From NCBI GenBank assembly GCA_963808705.1, contig CAWEHB010000010.1, positions 68,262 through 132,261 on the forward strand: a DNA stretch of 64,000 nt, read 5' to 3'. The DNA is from JASHPR01 sp963808705. GTDB lineage: Bacteria; Actinomycetota; Actinomycetes; Streptosporangiales; Streptosporangiaceae. The position numbers and the translations under genes were made by a program. The notes beneath the pieces are model-generated. The model saw nothing but the letters and a program-made list of their open reading frames with translations, did no database searches and was not told the DNA's origin. Below are positions 1 to 8,734 of this stretch, piece by piece (positions within the stretch are counted from its first letter, which is position 1; the number at the start of each line of letters is the position of its first letter).

Positions 1-395
1 CCGGGGGCGCTGCCTGGCCGGGGACGAGGTACCCGGCGGCAGGCTACAGGTATGGCCCGCAGGTAGACATGTGCCTACTCCCGACAGCTGCACTGGCATG
101 CTGGCCGGATGCAATGGCACTGGGGCAACATCGGGTCGGCAGCTGCCGGGCTCGCCGCGCTCATAGCGACCGTCGCGCCGATCGCCGACTTCGGGCGGGA
201 CGATCCGACCTAGGGCGCTTGGCAGCAGGCGCGCCCCAGATTCCCCATTCTGGCGTCGCGAGGCGTTACCGATCGGTGCCCACCGTGCGGGTGGCCAGCG
301 AGCCCGGTGAGCAGCCGGGGGCCATTCGGGTGAGCGGGTCTGGCTTGGTGGCGCGCCTGCTGGCAGTGCCGCGGCCGGGGCTGGCCTTCTACGCT
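1..395. other. No recognisable gene; upstream region of the cyclase regulator
   Basis: The frame of the next gene is open from about position 69, but the translated stretch is arginine-rich and low in complexity and matches no family I recognise. The recognisable protein begins at the GTG at 396. I see no RNA gene or clear promoter here. Confidence 0.4.
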
Positions 396-3149
396 GTGAG
401 CGTGGAGATCCTCACGTTCTTGTTCACTGACATTGAGGGCTCGACGGCGCTGCTGGGGCGCCTGGGGGACGACGATTACGGGCAGGTGCTGGCCGGTCAT
501 CATGCGCTGGTCCGGTCGGCGCTGGCCGCGCACGACGGCCGCGAGGTGGACACGCAGGGGGATGCGTTCTTCGCGGTGTTCTCCTCGCCGCGGGGGTGCG
601 TGGCGGCGGTGCTGCAGATGCAGCAGGCCATCGCGGGACATGCGTGGCCGGGCGGGGAGCGGGTGCGGGTGCGGATGGGTATCCATTGCGGGGAGGCGGC
701 GCGGACGGCCACCGGGCTGGTGGGCCTGGAGGTGCACCGGGCCGCCCGGGTGGCCGCGGCCGCGCACGGGGGGCAGGTGCTGGTGTCGGAGGCGGCGGCT
801 GCGCTGGTGCGGGACGGGCTGCCGCCGGGCGCGGCGCTGGCCGATCTGGGCAGCCACCGGCTGAAGGACCTGGGCCGCCCTGAGCGGATCTTCCAGTTGC
901 AGGCGGCGGGCCTGCAGGCGGGGTTCCCGCCGCTGCGGTCGCTGGGCAACCCGGCGCTGCCGAACAACCTGCCCGCCCAGCTGTCGGCGTTCATCGGCCG
1001 CCAGCGGGAGGTGGCAGAGGTCCGGGCCCTGGTGGAATCGGCGCGGCTGGTCACCTTGACCGGGGCCGGCGGGGCCGGGAAGACCCGGCTGGGGCTGCAG
1101 GTGGCGGCCGAGCTGCTGGATGGGTCGGGGGACGGGGTGTGGCTGGTGGAGCTGGCCGCGGTCACCGACCAGGACACGGTGCCGGCGGTCATCTGCGAGG
1201 CGCTGCGGCTGGCCGCCCAGCCGGGCCGGCCCGCCCCGGAGGCGCTGCTGGATGCCCTCGCGTTGCAGGATGTGCTGATCGTGCTGGACAACTGCGAGCA
1301 CCTGATCGGCGGCTGCGCCAAGACCGCGGAGGCGATCATGCGCCGCTGCCCGCGGGTGCATCTGCTGGCCACCAGCCGCGAGCCGCTGGGCATCGGCGGG
1401 GAGACCATCTACCGGGTGCCGTCGCTGTCACTGCCCGGGCCCGGCGACTCCGTCTCCGGGACGCCCGGGTCCTGCGACGCCGTCGCGCTGTTCGCGGACC
1501 GGGCCCGGGCGCACGGCGTCGCCCTGGACGCGGGCGAGCAGGCCGGGCCGCTGGTGGTGTCGGTCTGCCGGCGGCTGGACGGCATGCCGCTGGCGATCGA
1601 GCTGGCCGCGGCCCGGCTGCGGTCGATGTCGCTGGCCGAGCTGGGTGACCGGCTGGACCAGCGGTTCCGGCTCCTGACCGGGGGCAGCCGCACCGCGCTG
1701 GAACGCCAGCAGACGCTGCGGGCGGCGGTCGGCTGGTCGTATGCGCTGCTGACCGGCGCCGAGCGGATGCTGCTGGGGCGCCTGTCGGTGTTCGCCGGCG
1801 GCTTCGGCCTGGACGCGGCCGAGGCGGTGTGCGGGTCCGGTGACCTCGATGTGGTGGAGGTGGCGGATCTGCTCGGGTCGCTGGTGGACAAGAGCCTGGT
1901 GGTGGCCGAGCCCGCCGGGCCCGGGCTGCGGTACCGGCTGCTGGAGACGATCCGGCTGTTCGCTGCCGAGCGGCTGGTCGAGGCCGGCGACGACGAGGCC
2001 GCCGCGGCCGCGGCGGCGCACTGCGCGCATTTCCTGTCTTGGGCCGAGGCGGCGGCGCCTTATCTGACCGGGCCGGAGCAGGGCAGCTGGCTAGCGCGGC
2101 TGGACGCCGACCAGGCCAACCTGCGGCGCGCCGCCGGGCATGCGGCCGGCCGGCCGGACGGGACCGCGGTGGTGCTGCGCCTGGGCGTCGCGCTCGGCCG
2201 CTACTGGCGGGCGCGGTCCCGGCAGCAGGAGGCCTTCGGGCTGCTCGTGCCCGCGCTCCGGCGGCCCGACGCCGGCGCCGACCCCGCGCTGTTCGTAGCG
2301 GCTCTGGTCACCGGCGCGTACGTCGCTCAATTCATTGACCCCGCCACGGCCCGGCAGCTTGCTGAACAGGCAGTCGAGGTCGCCCGCCAGCTGGGCGACG
2401 ACCGGCTGCTGATCAGGTCCCTGGCGGTACTGTGCGGCGCGCATTTCTTCGCCGGCGAGCTGGAGGCAGGGCTCCCGTTCGGGCAGGAATCGGTCGAGCG
2501 GGCCCGGCGGCTCGGCGACGACGAGCTGCTGACCTGGAGCCTGATGAGCTATCTCATGATCATCGGCACCATCGACCCGGCCCGGTCCCCGCCTCTGTTC
2601 ACCGAGGCGATCGCCTGCACCGAACGATCCGGCGACCACTACAGTAACTCCGTCTTGCACAACAACGCCGCCGCTGCTGCACTAGAAGCCGGGGACATCC
2701 CCGCCGCCCGGGCTCACCTGGAAGCCGCCGCACAAGCCGCGCAGCAGATCGGATACGAGCACGCCCTCATGCAGGCGAACCTGGGAAGCATGCTGCACGC
2801 GGAGAGAGACCTCGACGGCGCCCGGGCCGCGGTCGAGGCCGCCCTGCGGATCAGCCGCCGGAACGGCGACAACTGGAACATGGCCATCGCCATCCTCGGC
2901 CTGGCCTGCCTGGCCGGGGATGCGGGCGACTGGGACCGGGCAGCCGCGCTGCACGGCGTCGCGCAGGCCCTTCAGGACCGGACCGGCAATCCGTGGCAAG
3001 AATCCGCCGCGCGTGACCGCCGGGACAGCCTGGACCAAGCGCGTGCGCACCTGGGCGATGAGCAGCTGGAGCGGGCCTACGCCCAGGGCATGGCGCTCAG
3101 CCTCGAGAAGGCCCTCGACCTGGCCCTCCCGAAAGCGGGTCCGGCCTGA
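396..3149 (+). CDS. Class III adenylate/guanylate cyclase domain fused to NB-ARC-type ATPase and TPR-like repeats
   Basis: A 917-residue multidomain regulator. The GTG at 396 is chosen because the cyclase domain starts straight after it (VSVEILTFLFTDIEGST), while the open frame upstream is low-complexity. Residues ~1-170 form a class III cyclase domain with the metal-binding FTDIEGS and the second acidic motif TQGDAFF. Residues ~190-560 are an AfsR/LuxR-like STAND ATPase with Walker A GAGGAGKT, Walker B DVLIVLDNCEH and the LATSREPL sensor. The C-terminal third is alpha-helical with TPR-like repeats. Such proteins are common in actinobacteria as cytosolic signal integrators; some have inactive cyclase domains. 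No DNA-binding domain is visible at either end. Function is inferred from domains only. The gene is monocistronic as far as can be seen; decayed element DNA follows it. Confidence 0.85.
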   Translation: MSVEILTFLFTDIEGSTALLGRLGDDDYGQVLAGHHALVRSALAAHDGREVDTQGDAFFAVFSSPRGCVAAVLQMQQAIAGHAWPGGERVRVRMGIHCGEAARTATGLVGLEVHRAARVAAAAHGGQVLVSEAAAALVRDGLPPGAALADLGSHRLKDLGRPERIFQLQAAGLQAGFPPLRSLGNPALPNNLPAQLSAFIGRQREVAEVRALVESARLVTLTGAGGAGKTRLGLQVAAELLDGSGDGVWLVELAAVTDQDTVPAVICEALRLAAQPGRPAPEALLDALALQDVLIVLDNCEHLIGGCAKTAEAIMRRCPRVHLLATSREPLGIGGETIYRVPSLSLPGPGDSVSGTPGSCDAVALFADRARAHGVALDAGEQAGPLVVSVCRRLDGMPLAIELAAARLRSMSLAELGDRLDQRFRLLTGGSRTALERQQTLRAAVGWSYALLTGAERMLLGRLSVFAGGFGLDAAEAVCGSGDLDVVEVADLLGSLVDKSLVVAEPAGPGLRYRLLETIRLFAAERLVEAGDDEAAAAAAAHCAHFLSWAEAAAPYLTGPEQGSWLARLDADQANLRRAAGHAAGRPDGTAVVLRLGVALGRYWRARSRQQEAFGLLVPALRRPDAGADPALFVAALVTGAYVAQFIDPATARQLAEQAVEVARQLGDDRLLIRSLAVLCGAHFFAGELEAGLPFGQESVERARRLGDDELLTWSLMSYLMIIGTIDPARSPPLFTEAIACTERSGDHYSNSVLHNNAAAAALEAGDIPAARAHLEAAAQAAQQIGYEHALMQANLGSMLHAERDLDGARAAVEAALRISRRNGDNWNMAIAILGLACLAGDAGDWDRAAALHGVAQALQDRTGNPWQESAARDRRDSLDQARAHLGDEQLERAYAQGMALSLEKALDLALPKAGPA

Positions 3150-3535
3150 CCGCTACCGCCGTCAAACCGGAGGATCGTCATTGACCGGCCAGGACAGGGC
3201 CGCCGCAGACACCGTGCTCGCGTCCGCATCGGACACCGGCCGGGCATGCCCGGCCGCTGCACCGTACGCCGTAGCCAGACGCCGCCGCGCGCCTGCTGAT
3301 CGCGCGGCAGCGGAACGGCGTCCACGGCAGCAGATTGTTCGTTCGGCTGGCGGCACTGGGCGGTGAGCAACCGGCTGCCTAGCCGCCCCGATCGGCGAAT
3401 AGGGTACCCGCCACAAGGACTTCTGAGCTGGCCCAGACCGAGCGCTCTGCCCGCCGCGACGCTGCGTTGGCGGGTAGACCATCCGCCGGGGAAGCGTTGT
3501 AGACCGACGCGAAGAGTCGCGAACGGCTGCGGGGG
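3150..3535. other. Recombination scar without a gene
   Basis: This stretch lies between the end of the cyclase regulator and the point where a conjugation-type ATPase reading leftward loses homology. Frames are open on both strands but look random, and I recognise no gene. Confidence 0.4.
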
Positions 3536-4201
3536 AGTGGAGTTCCCGGTGCCGGTGGTGCCGATCACCGCCTGGTGCGAGCGCATCCTGGCGTACGGGA
3601 TGCTGGCGATCGGCCGGGTCGGGTGACCGACGACCCTGATCACGGCGCCCGCGACCAGATCCCCGCTGCGGGTGGTCAGCGGAACGGCACCGGGCGCGGC
3701 GATCCTGGCCCGCGCGCTGCGCGCCTGATGCCGCCACTGCCGCAGGTCGAAGGAGACCGCCGAGTCCGGGGCGAGCCCGCCGCTGCCGGTGTCCATCGAG
3801 CGGATCCGGTAGGACCAGGCCAGGCCGCCCGCGGCCAGGCCGGCCGGGATCGCGGCCGGCGCGATCACCGCCGCGGCGGCCGGGTACGAGCCGGCCGCGC
3901 CGTGATCCCACATGGCCAGCCAGGCGAGGTACGGCGCCGCCGCCACCTGGAACGCCGAGCGGGTGGCGACGGCCGTGGCCGCCAGCCAGACCACGAGCAT
4001 CGGCACGCACCACAGCGCGGCCCGGTAGAGCCGCCCCGGCGGCCAGCCCGACCGCCAGGCGAGCGCGGCGCTGCCGGCGGCCACCAGCGAGACCGGCGCG
4101 GCCGCGATGATCAGCGCGGCGGCGGCCGCGATCCGGAGCAGCCGGACCGTGGCGCGGACGGCCGCGCGGACCGCAGCCGGGCCGGCCCCGCGGCCGGTCA
4201 T
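3536..4201 (-). pseudogene. 5' part of a conjugative-element ATP-binding protein, cut off at Walker A
   Basis: Starting at the ATG at 4201 (ATGA overlap with the upstream gene, so once translationally coupled), the product has several hydrophobic segments at ~residues 15-120. A soluble segment follows that leads into HQAVIGTTGTGNS, clearly a degenerate Walker A. In intact relatives (FtsK/TraD-like translocases of actinomycete integrative elements, from memory) this reads GTTGTGKT(T). Here the lysine is asparagine and the downstream sequence is unrelated, although the frame stays open to 3077. The ATPase core is therefore missing and the gene cannot work. The likeliest reading is a deletion or recombination breakpoint at ~3536 in an old integrative conjugative element. 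Confidence 0.6.
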
Positions 4202-4947
4202 GGCGTGCCGCCGGGCGGCGCCAGCACGGCTCCCGGCGGCAGGTGGCGGATCTCCACCCGCGCGCCGGTGCCGCCGAGCGCCTCCCGGGCCCGGGCCACC
4301 GTCGGCCCGGCCGCCGGAGCGCAGAGGTAGACGACGCGGGCATGCCGGGGCGGCCCCGCGGCCCGGATCTCGGCCGCGGGGCAGCCGTAATCCCCGGTCC
4401 TGGCCAGTAGTTCGCGCATGATGGTCACGGTCCGCCGGGTGGTCTTCGGGGTCAGCTCGGCCTCGATGGCCCAGCACTCGCCGGCCCAGGGCACCGGGGC
4501 ATCGTCCGGCCAGTGCACCTCCCCGTCCGGGATGTGCTCACGGAGCCCGACCCGGCCGCCCATCCGGGCCCGCAGCCGCCGCTCGCTGCGCCAGAAGCCG
4601 CCGGCCGCGGCGTACCGGGGCGCCGACTCCAGCGCCAGCCGCACCGCAACCACGGCCCGGAGGTGCGCGAGCCTGCCTAACGCCGGCGGGGCCGCGGTGT
4701 AGGGCAGGCCGCACGCGGCCAGGCCGGCCTTGGTCAGCCAGGTCCACGGGCCGCCGGGCCCGAGCCGCGCCGATTCGGCGTACCGGCGGTCCCGCCACCC
4801 GGCGGCGATCCGGCGCGCGCGTGCCTCGCCGACACCGAGCGCCGCGGCGAGGTGGTCCAGCTGCACGCCGTACATCTCCGCGGCGAACAGCAGCCCGGCG
4901 GCGTCACGGCCGGGACGGGGACCCGATGTCCCTTCTGCCGGGATCAC
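4198..4947 (-). CDS. Replication-relaxation-like / conjugation-associated winged-helix protein
   Basis: A 249-residue protein with GTG start. The N-terminal ~110 residues have a winged-helix look (ALGVGEARARRIAAGW, WTWLTKAGL). The second half has EAELTPKT and ends in a domain with VVYLCAPAAG. This layout resembles the replication-relaxation family proteins encoded beside the membrane ATPase in actinobacterial integrative elements. Its stop overlaps the ATG of the truncated ATPase by ATGA, the usual coupled arrangement. It appears full length, but its partner is broken, so it is probably a relic. The family call is moderate; a role in element replication or mobilisation is inferred from context. 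Confidence 0.55.
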   Translation of the reverse strand: MIPAEGTSGPRPGRDAAGLLFAAEMYGVQLDHLAAALGVGEARARRIAAGWRDRRYAESARLGPGGPWTWLTKAGLAACGLPYTAAPPALGRLAHLRAVVAVRLALESAPRYAAAGGFWRSERRLRARMGGRVGLREHIPDGEVHWPDDAPVPWAGECWAIEAELTPKTTRRTVTIMRELLARTGDYGCPAAEIRAAGPPRHARVVYLCAPAAGPTVARAREALGGTGARVEIRHLPPGAVLAPPGGTP

Positions 4948-5152
4948 ACGCCTATCACATCATGTCGTCCCGCTGACCCCTTGGAATTCGTGTCGAACAC
5001 GCGGCCGAATGCTGGCATCGGCGACCGCGGTGCGGCACAATAGGACCCGGAACGCGGAGCCACGGCAGTGGCCACGCGGCGCGGGCACGGTCGATCTGCC
5101 TGGACAAGGGTCGCTGGGGAAGGCGCATCTCGTCCGCTGGCAGGGAGGTCCG

Positions 5153-5731
5153 GTGTCCGTTCGTGGCGTGCTGCAAGTTCACTCCGCGCCCCCGGCGTTG
5201 TGCCCGCACATCGAGTGGGCAGTGGCCGGGATCATAGGCGTACCTGTCAGGCTGCCCTGGGTCGACCAGCCTGCCTCACCCGGAACCCTGCGCGCCGAGC
5301 TGGACTGGCACGCCCGCCCCGGGACGTCGGCGACCATCACCTCGGCCCTGGCCGCCTGGCACCGGCTGCGGTTCGAGGTGACCGAGGAAGCCAGCCCGGG
5401 CTGCGACGCGGTCCGGTACAGCTACACGCCGTCCCTCGGCACGTTCTCCGCGGTCACCTCGGCGAGCGGCGACATCCTGGTCCCCGAGGGGAGGCTGCGG
5501 GCGGCCATGATGCTCGCGGCCGCCTCCGCGCGGAGCGCGCCGGACGGCGCCCAGGACAGCCAGCCCGTGGACAGCCTGCGGGACCTGCACGGCCCGCGGC
5601 ACCCGGCGCTCGGCGGCTCGCTCGAGGCCGAGCTGGCGCTGCTGCTCGGCCAGCCCTGGGACGGTGAGCTGGAGCCGTTCCGGCACGCCGCCGAGGGCGC
5701 TCCGGTGCGCTGGCTGCACGCCACCGGCTGA
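5153..5731 (+). CDS. DUF3145 domain-containing protein
   Basis: 192 residues from the GTG at 5153, which is preceded by GGGAGG at 5143-5148. The frame is open further upstream to 4730, but the conserved part begins VSVRGVLQVHSAPPALCPHIEW, typical of DUF3145. This actinobacteria-restricted family of unknown function is found beside the fabD-fabH-acpP-fabF cluster in Streptomyces; here the same neighbour relation holds (fab genes on the opposite strand, ~2-7 kb on). No signal peptide, membrane segment or catalytic motif is apparent. Function unknown; the synteny suggests a link to lipid metabolism or simply a conserved neighbourhood. Confidence 0.85.
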   Translation: MSVRGVLQVHSAPPALCPHIEWAVAGIIGVPVRLPWVDQPASPGTLRAELDWHARPGTSATITSALAAWHRLRFEVTEEASPGCDAVRYSYTPSLGTFSAVTSASGDILVPEGRLRAAMMLAAASARSAPDGAQDSQPVDSLRDLHGPRHPALGGSLEAELALLLGQPWDGELEPFRHAAEGAPVRWLHATG

Positions 5732-5797
5732 TCGCTCGCACCGCCCCGCCCGCTGCCGGGTGCGACCATGGAGGCAGGCAGCAGGACGGAGCATGGC

Positions 5798-6772
5798 GTG
5801 GCGGCTCAGAAGATCATCATCGACTGCGACCCCGGCATCGACGACGCGCTCGCCCTGGTGTTCGCGCACGGCCACCCGGGACTTCAGCTCTGCGGGATAA
5901 CCACGGTGGCCGGCAACGTCGGCCTCGGCGTGACGACCGCGAACGCGCTGCGGGTCCGTGACTTCGTGGGCATGCCGGAGGTCCCCGTGACCGCGGGCTG
6001 CCCGGGCCCGCTGTCCCGGCCCCCGCTGCACGCGCGGCACGTGCACGGGAACTCCGGCCTCGGCGCGGCCACCCTCCCGGCGGCGGCATCCGGGCCCGCG
6101 GACGGGCACGCGGTGGACTACCTGGCCGGCGCGATCGGGGCGGAGCCCGGGGAGATCACGCTGATCGCGGTCGGGCCGCTGACCAACATCGCGCTCGCGC
6201 TGCGCCGGTACCCGCAACTGGTCTCCAAGGTCAGGAACTTCGTGATCATGGGCGGGTCCGCGGGCCGCGGGAACGTTACGCCGGCCGCCGAATTCAACAT
6301 CGCCGCGGACCCCGAGGCCGCCGCGATCGTGTTCGGGGCCGGCTGGCCGGTGACCATGATCGGCCTGGACGTGACCCGGCAGGCGCGAGCCACCGCCGCG
6401 GTCCGCGACCGGATGCGCGGCCTCGGCCGGCTGGCCGACGGCCTGCTGCTGCCGAGCCTGTCCGGCTACCGCGGCAACAGCCGGGGACCCGGGCCGGAGC
6501 CCGCGGACGGGCCGGCCGTGCATGACGTCTGCGCGGTGGCCCAGGTGGCGGCGCCCGGGCTGGTCACGTGCGTGCCCGCGCGGGTGGAGGTGGAGACGGC
6601 CGGGCGGTGGACGGCCGGGATGACCGTCACCGACTTCACCGCCGCCCCGGGCGACTGCAACGCCCGGGTGGCCGTGGCCATCGACGCCGATGGCTTCTGG
6701 GACCTGGCCCTGGACGCTTACGGCCGGGTGGCGGCGGGGATGGGCGCCGCTACCGGACCGGCTCCAGGATGA
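5798..6772 (+). CDS. Inosine/uridine-preferring nucleoside hydrolase family protein
   Basis: The N-terminal IIIDCDPGIDDALAL is the calcium-binding signature of the nucleoside hydrolase family, which cleaves the N-glycosidic bond of ribonucleosides to base and ribose. Further motifs are ITLIAVGPLTNIALAL, FVIMGGS, EFNIAADPEAA and, near the C-terminus, AVHDVCAVA, which carries the conserved His/Asp pair. GTG 5798 is preferred because GGACGG lies ~8 bases upstream; an in-frame ATG at 5768 would add ten residues. The 3' end overlaps the convergent deazaflavin oxidoreductase gene by 23 bases. Likely cytosolic nucleoside salvage; exact substrate cannot be told. Confidence 0.85.
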   Translation: MAAQKIIIDCDPGIDDALALVFAHGHPGLQLCGITTVAGNVGLGVTTANALRVRDFVGMPEVPVTAGCPGPLSRPPLHARHVHGNSGLGAATLPAAASGPADGHAVDYLAGAIGAEPGEITLIAVGPLTNIALALRRYPQLVSKVRNFVIMGGSAGRGNVTPAAEFNIAADPEAAAIVFGAGWPVTMIGLDVTRQARATAAVRDRMRGLGRLADGLLLPSLSGYRGNSRGPGPEPADGPAVHDVCAVAQVAAPGLVTCVPARVEVETAGRWTAGMTVTDFTAAPGDCNARVAVAIDADGFWDLALDAYGRVAAGMGAATGPAPG

Positions 6773-7160
6773 CCACCGGGATCTGCCGCGTCGTCTTCCG
6801 CTCGTAGTCCGCGAAGCCGGGGTAGGCGTTCTTCTGCGCGGTCCAGATCGGCTCGCGCGTCTGCGCGTCGGCCACCCGCGCGATCAGTTTCACGGTGTCG
6901 GCGCCGATCTCGGCCCGCACCCGCGGGTGGGCGACCAGGTTGTGATACCAGTCCGGGTTGGTCGGCGCGCCGCCCTTCGAGGCGAAGACCGCGTAGCCGT
7001 CCCCGACCTCCTGGTACATCATCGGGTTCACCCGCTCCTGGCCGGTCTTGGCGCCGGTCGTGTGCAGGAGCAGGACCGGGGCGCCTTCGAACGGGCCGCC
7101 GACCTTCCCGCCGTTGGCGCGGAACTCCGCGATGATCTTGCTGTTGAAGTCTTCTGGCAT
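6750..7160 (-). CDS. Deazaflavin (F420)-dependent nitroreductase-family oxidoreductase
   Basis: 136 residues starting MPEDFNSKIIAEFRANGGKVGG. The order GGPFEGAPVLLLHTTGAKTG, VNPMMYQ, NPDWYHNLVAHPRV and a C-terminal segment ending in a PVVIL-type strand is that of the DDN/F420-dependent split beta-barrel family. These enzymes use reduced coenzyme F420 and act on quinones, nitro compounds or other substrates. A longer open frame upstream to 7850 is a shadow of the carboxylase gene. It is the last gene of the minus-strand fab region. F420 dependence is known for the family and not shown here; substrate unknown. Confidence 0.85.
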   Translation of the reverse strand: MPEDFNSKIIAEFRANGGKVGGPFEGAPVLLLHTTGAKTGQERVNPMMYQEVGDGYAVFASKGGAPTNPDWYHNLVAHPRVRAEIGADTVKLIARVADAQTREPIWTAQKNAYPGFADYERKTTRQIPVVILEPVR

Positions 7161-7219
7161 GCCCGGTGAACCGGGCCGCCGCGTGTTTTCATTCCCGGTG
7201 GCCGGCACCCGGGCAGGCG

Positions 7220-8683
7220 TCAGAGCGGGATGTTCCCGTGGGCGCCGCGCCGGGCCGGGGCCTGCGCGATCGCGCGGGCGAGCGCCCGCCGGGTCTGGGC
7301 GGGCTCGACGATCTCGTCGATCACGCCGGCCGCGATCGCGCGGGCGAGCCCGCCGGCCTCGCGCTCGTGCTCGGCGGCCAGCCGGGTTTCGATGTCGTGC
7401 CGCTGGTCGGCCGGGGCCGCGGCGAGCGTGCGCCGGTGCAGGATCCGGACCGCCGCGACCGCGCCCATCACGGCCACTTCCGCGCCCGGCCAGGCGAACA
7501 CCCGGGTGGCGCCGAGCGAGCGCGAGTTCATCGCGATGTAGCCGCCGCCGTAGGCCTTCCGGGTCACCAGCGTCACCCGGGGCACGGTGGCCTCGGCGAA
7601 CGCGTGCAGCAGCTTGGCGCCGCGCCGGACCACCCCGTCCCATTCCTGGCCCACCCCGGGCAGGTACCCGGGCACGTCGACGACGACCACCAGCGGGACC
7701 CCGAACGCGTCGCACATCCGGACGAACCTGGCCGCCTTCTCCGCGGACGTCGCGTCCAGGCAGCCGCCCAGCCGCAGCGGGTTGTTGGCGATCACGCCCA
7801 CCGTCCGGCCCGCCAGCCGGCCCAGGGTGGTGACGAGGTTCGGAGCCCACCGCGGGTGCAGTTCGACGCCGGGGTCATCCAGCAGCCCGGTGACCACCGG
7901 GCGCACGTCGTAGGCGCGGCGCGCGGAGTCGGGCAGCAGGGCCGCGAGGTCGGCCCCGGCCGTGACGGCCAGCCCGCGCCGGGCCGGCTCCGGCAGGCCC
8001 AGCAGCAGCGCGAGCCGCCGGGCCTGGCCGATCGCCTCGGCGTCGGTCTCGGTCACCACGTGCACCACCCCCGAGCGGCGGCTGTGCGGTTCCGGGCCGC
8101 CAAGCCGCTCGGAGTCGACATCCTCGCCGGTCACGCTGCGCACCACGTCCGGCCCGGTGACGAAGATGCGGCCCTGGCCGGACAGGATCACCAGGTCGGT
8201 GAGGGCCGGGCCGTAGGCGGCACCGCCCGCGGCGGGCCCCAGCACCACCGAGATCTGCGGGACCCTACCCGAGGCCCGGGTCATGGCCGCGAACACCGTG
8301 CCCACGGCGTGCAGGCTCTCCACGCCCTCGCGCAGCCGGGCGCCGCCCGAGTGCCACAGCCCGATGATCGGCGCTCCGGCCGCGATCGCGTGGTCGTAGG
8401 CGGCGACGATCGCCGCGCAGCCCGCGCTGCTCATCGCGCCGCCCTGCACCTGGGGATCGCTGGCGAACGCCGCGGCCCGCAGGCCGTCGATGGTCCCGGT
8501 GCCCGCGAGCGCGCCGCTGGCGGCCGCCGGGAACAGCAGCGACAGCGACCCCGGGTCGAACAGGGATTCCAGGCGGGCCCGCGGGTCCCGGGCCAGGTAG
8601 GCCGGCGCCGGGGCGGCCGGCGCCGGCCGCGGGCCGGCGCGCGGCGAGGTAGCGGGCTGCTCCCTGCTGTCCAGAACGGTCAC
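7220..8683 (-). CDS. Acyl-CoA carboxylase carboxyltransferase (beta) subunit
   Basis: 487 residues, GTG start with AGGAG ~6 bases upstream. Both crotonase-fold halves of the biotin-dependent carboxyltransferase are present: LWHSGGARLREGVESL and GPAAGGAAYGPALTDL in the N half, and VVVDVPGYLPGVGQEWDGV, RKAYGGGYIAMNS and WPGAEVAVMGAVAAV in the C half. The family transfers CO2 from carboxybiotin to acetyl-CoA or propionyl-CoA. It lies directly downstream of fabF, like accD6 in the mycobacterial FAS-II operon, so supplying malonyl-CoA for this cluster is a fair inference. No alpha/biotin-carrier subunit is encoded nearby. Substrate preference cannot be read from sequence by eye. Confidence 0.88.
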   Translation of the reverse strand: MTVLDSREQPATSPRAGPRPAPAAPAPAYLARDPRARLESLFDPGSLSLLFPAAASGALAGTGTIDGLRAAAFASDPQVQGGAMSSAGCAAIVAAYDHAIAAGAPIIGLWHSGGARLREGVESLHAVGTVFAAMTRASGRVPQISVVLGPAAGGAAYGPALTDLVILSGQGRIFVTGPDVVRSVTGEDVDSERLGGPEPHSRRSGVVHVVTETDAEAIGQARRLALLLGLPEPARRGLAVTAGADLAALLPDSARRAYDVRPVVTGLLDDPGVELHPRWAPNLVTTLGRLAGRTVGVIANNPLRLGGCLDATSAEKAARFVRMCDAFGVPLVVVVDVPGYLPGVGQEWDGVVRRGAKLLHAFAEATVPRVTLVTRKAYGGGYIAMNSRSLGATRVFAWPGAEVAVMGAVAAVRILHRRTLAAAPADQRHDIETRLAAEHEREAGGLARAIAAGVIDEIVEPAQTRRALARAIAQAPARRGAHGNIPL

Positions 8684-8734
8684 GTCGGTCTCCTAGCCTC
8701 GGGCGGGCGGGCTCATGTCGGCGTACGGCCCGGG

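Noticed and set aside
210..1408. Long minus-strand frames opposite the cyclase regulator
   Set aside because: They are antisense shadows common in high-GC DNA; their translations are Arg/Pro/His-rich with no motif, whereas the plus strand has clear cyclase and Walker motifs.
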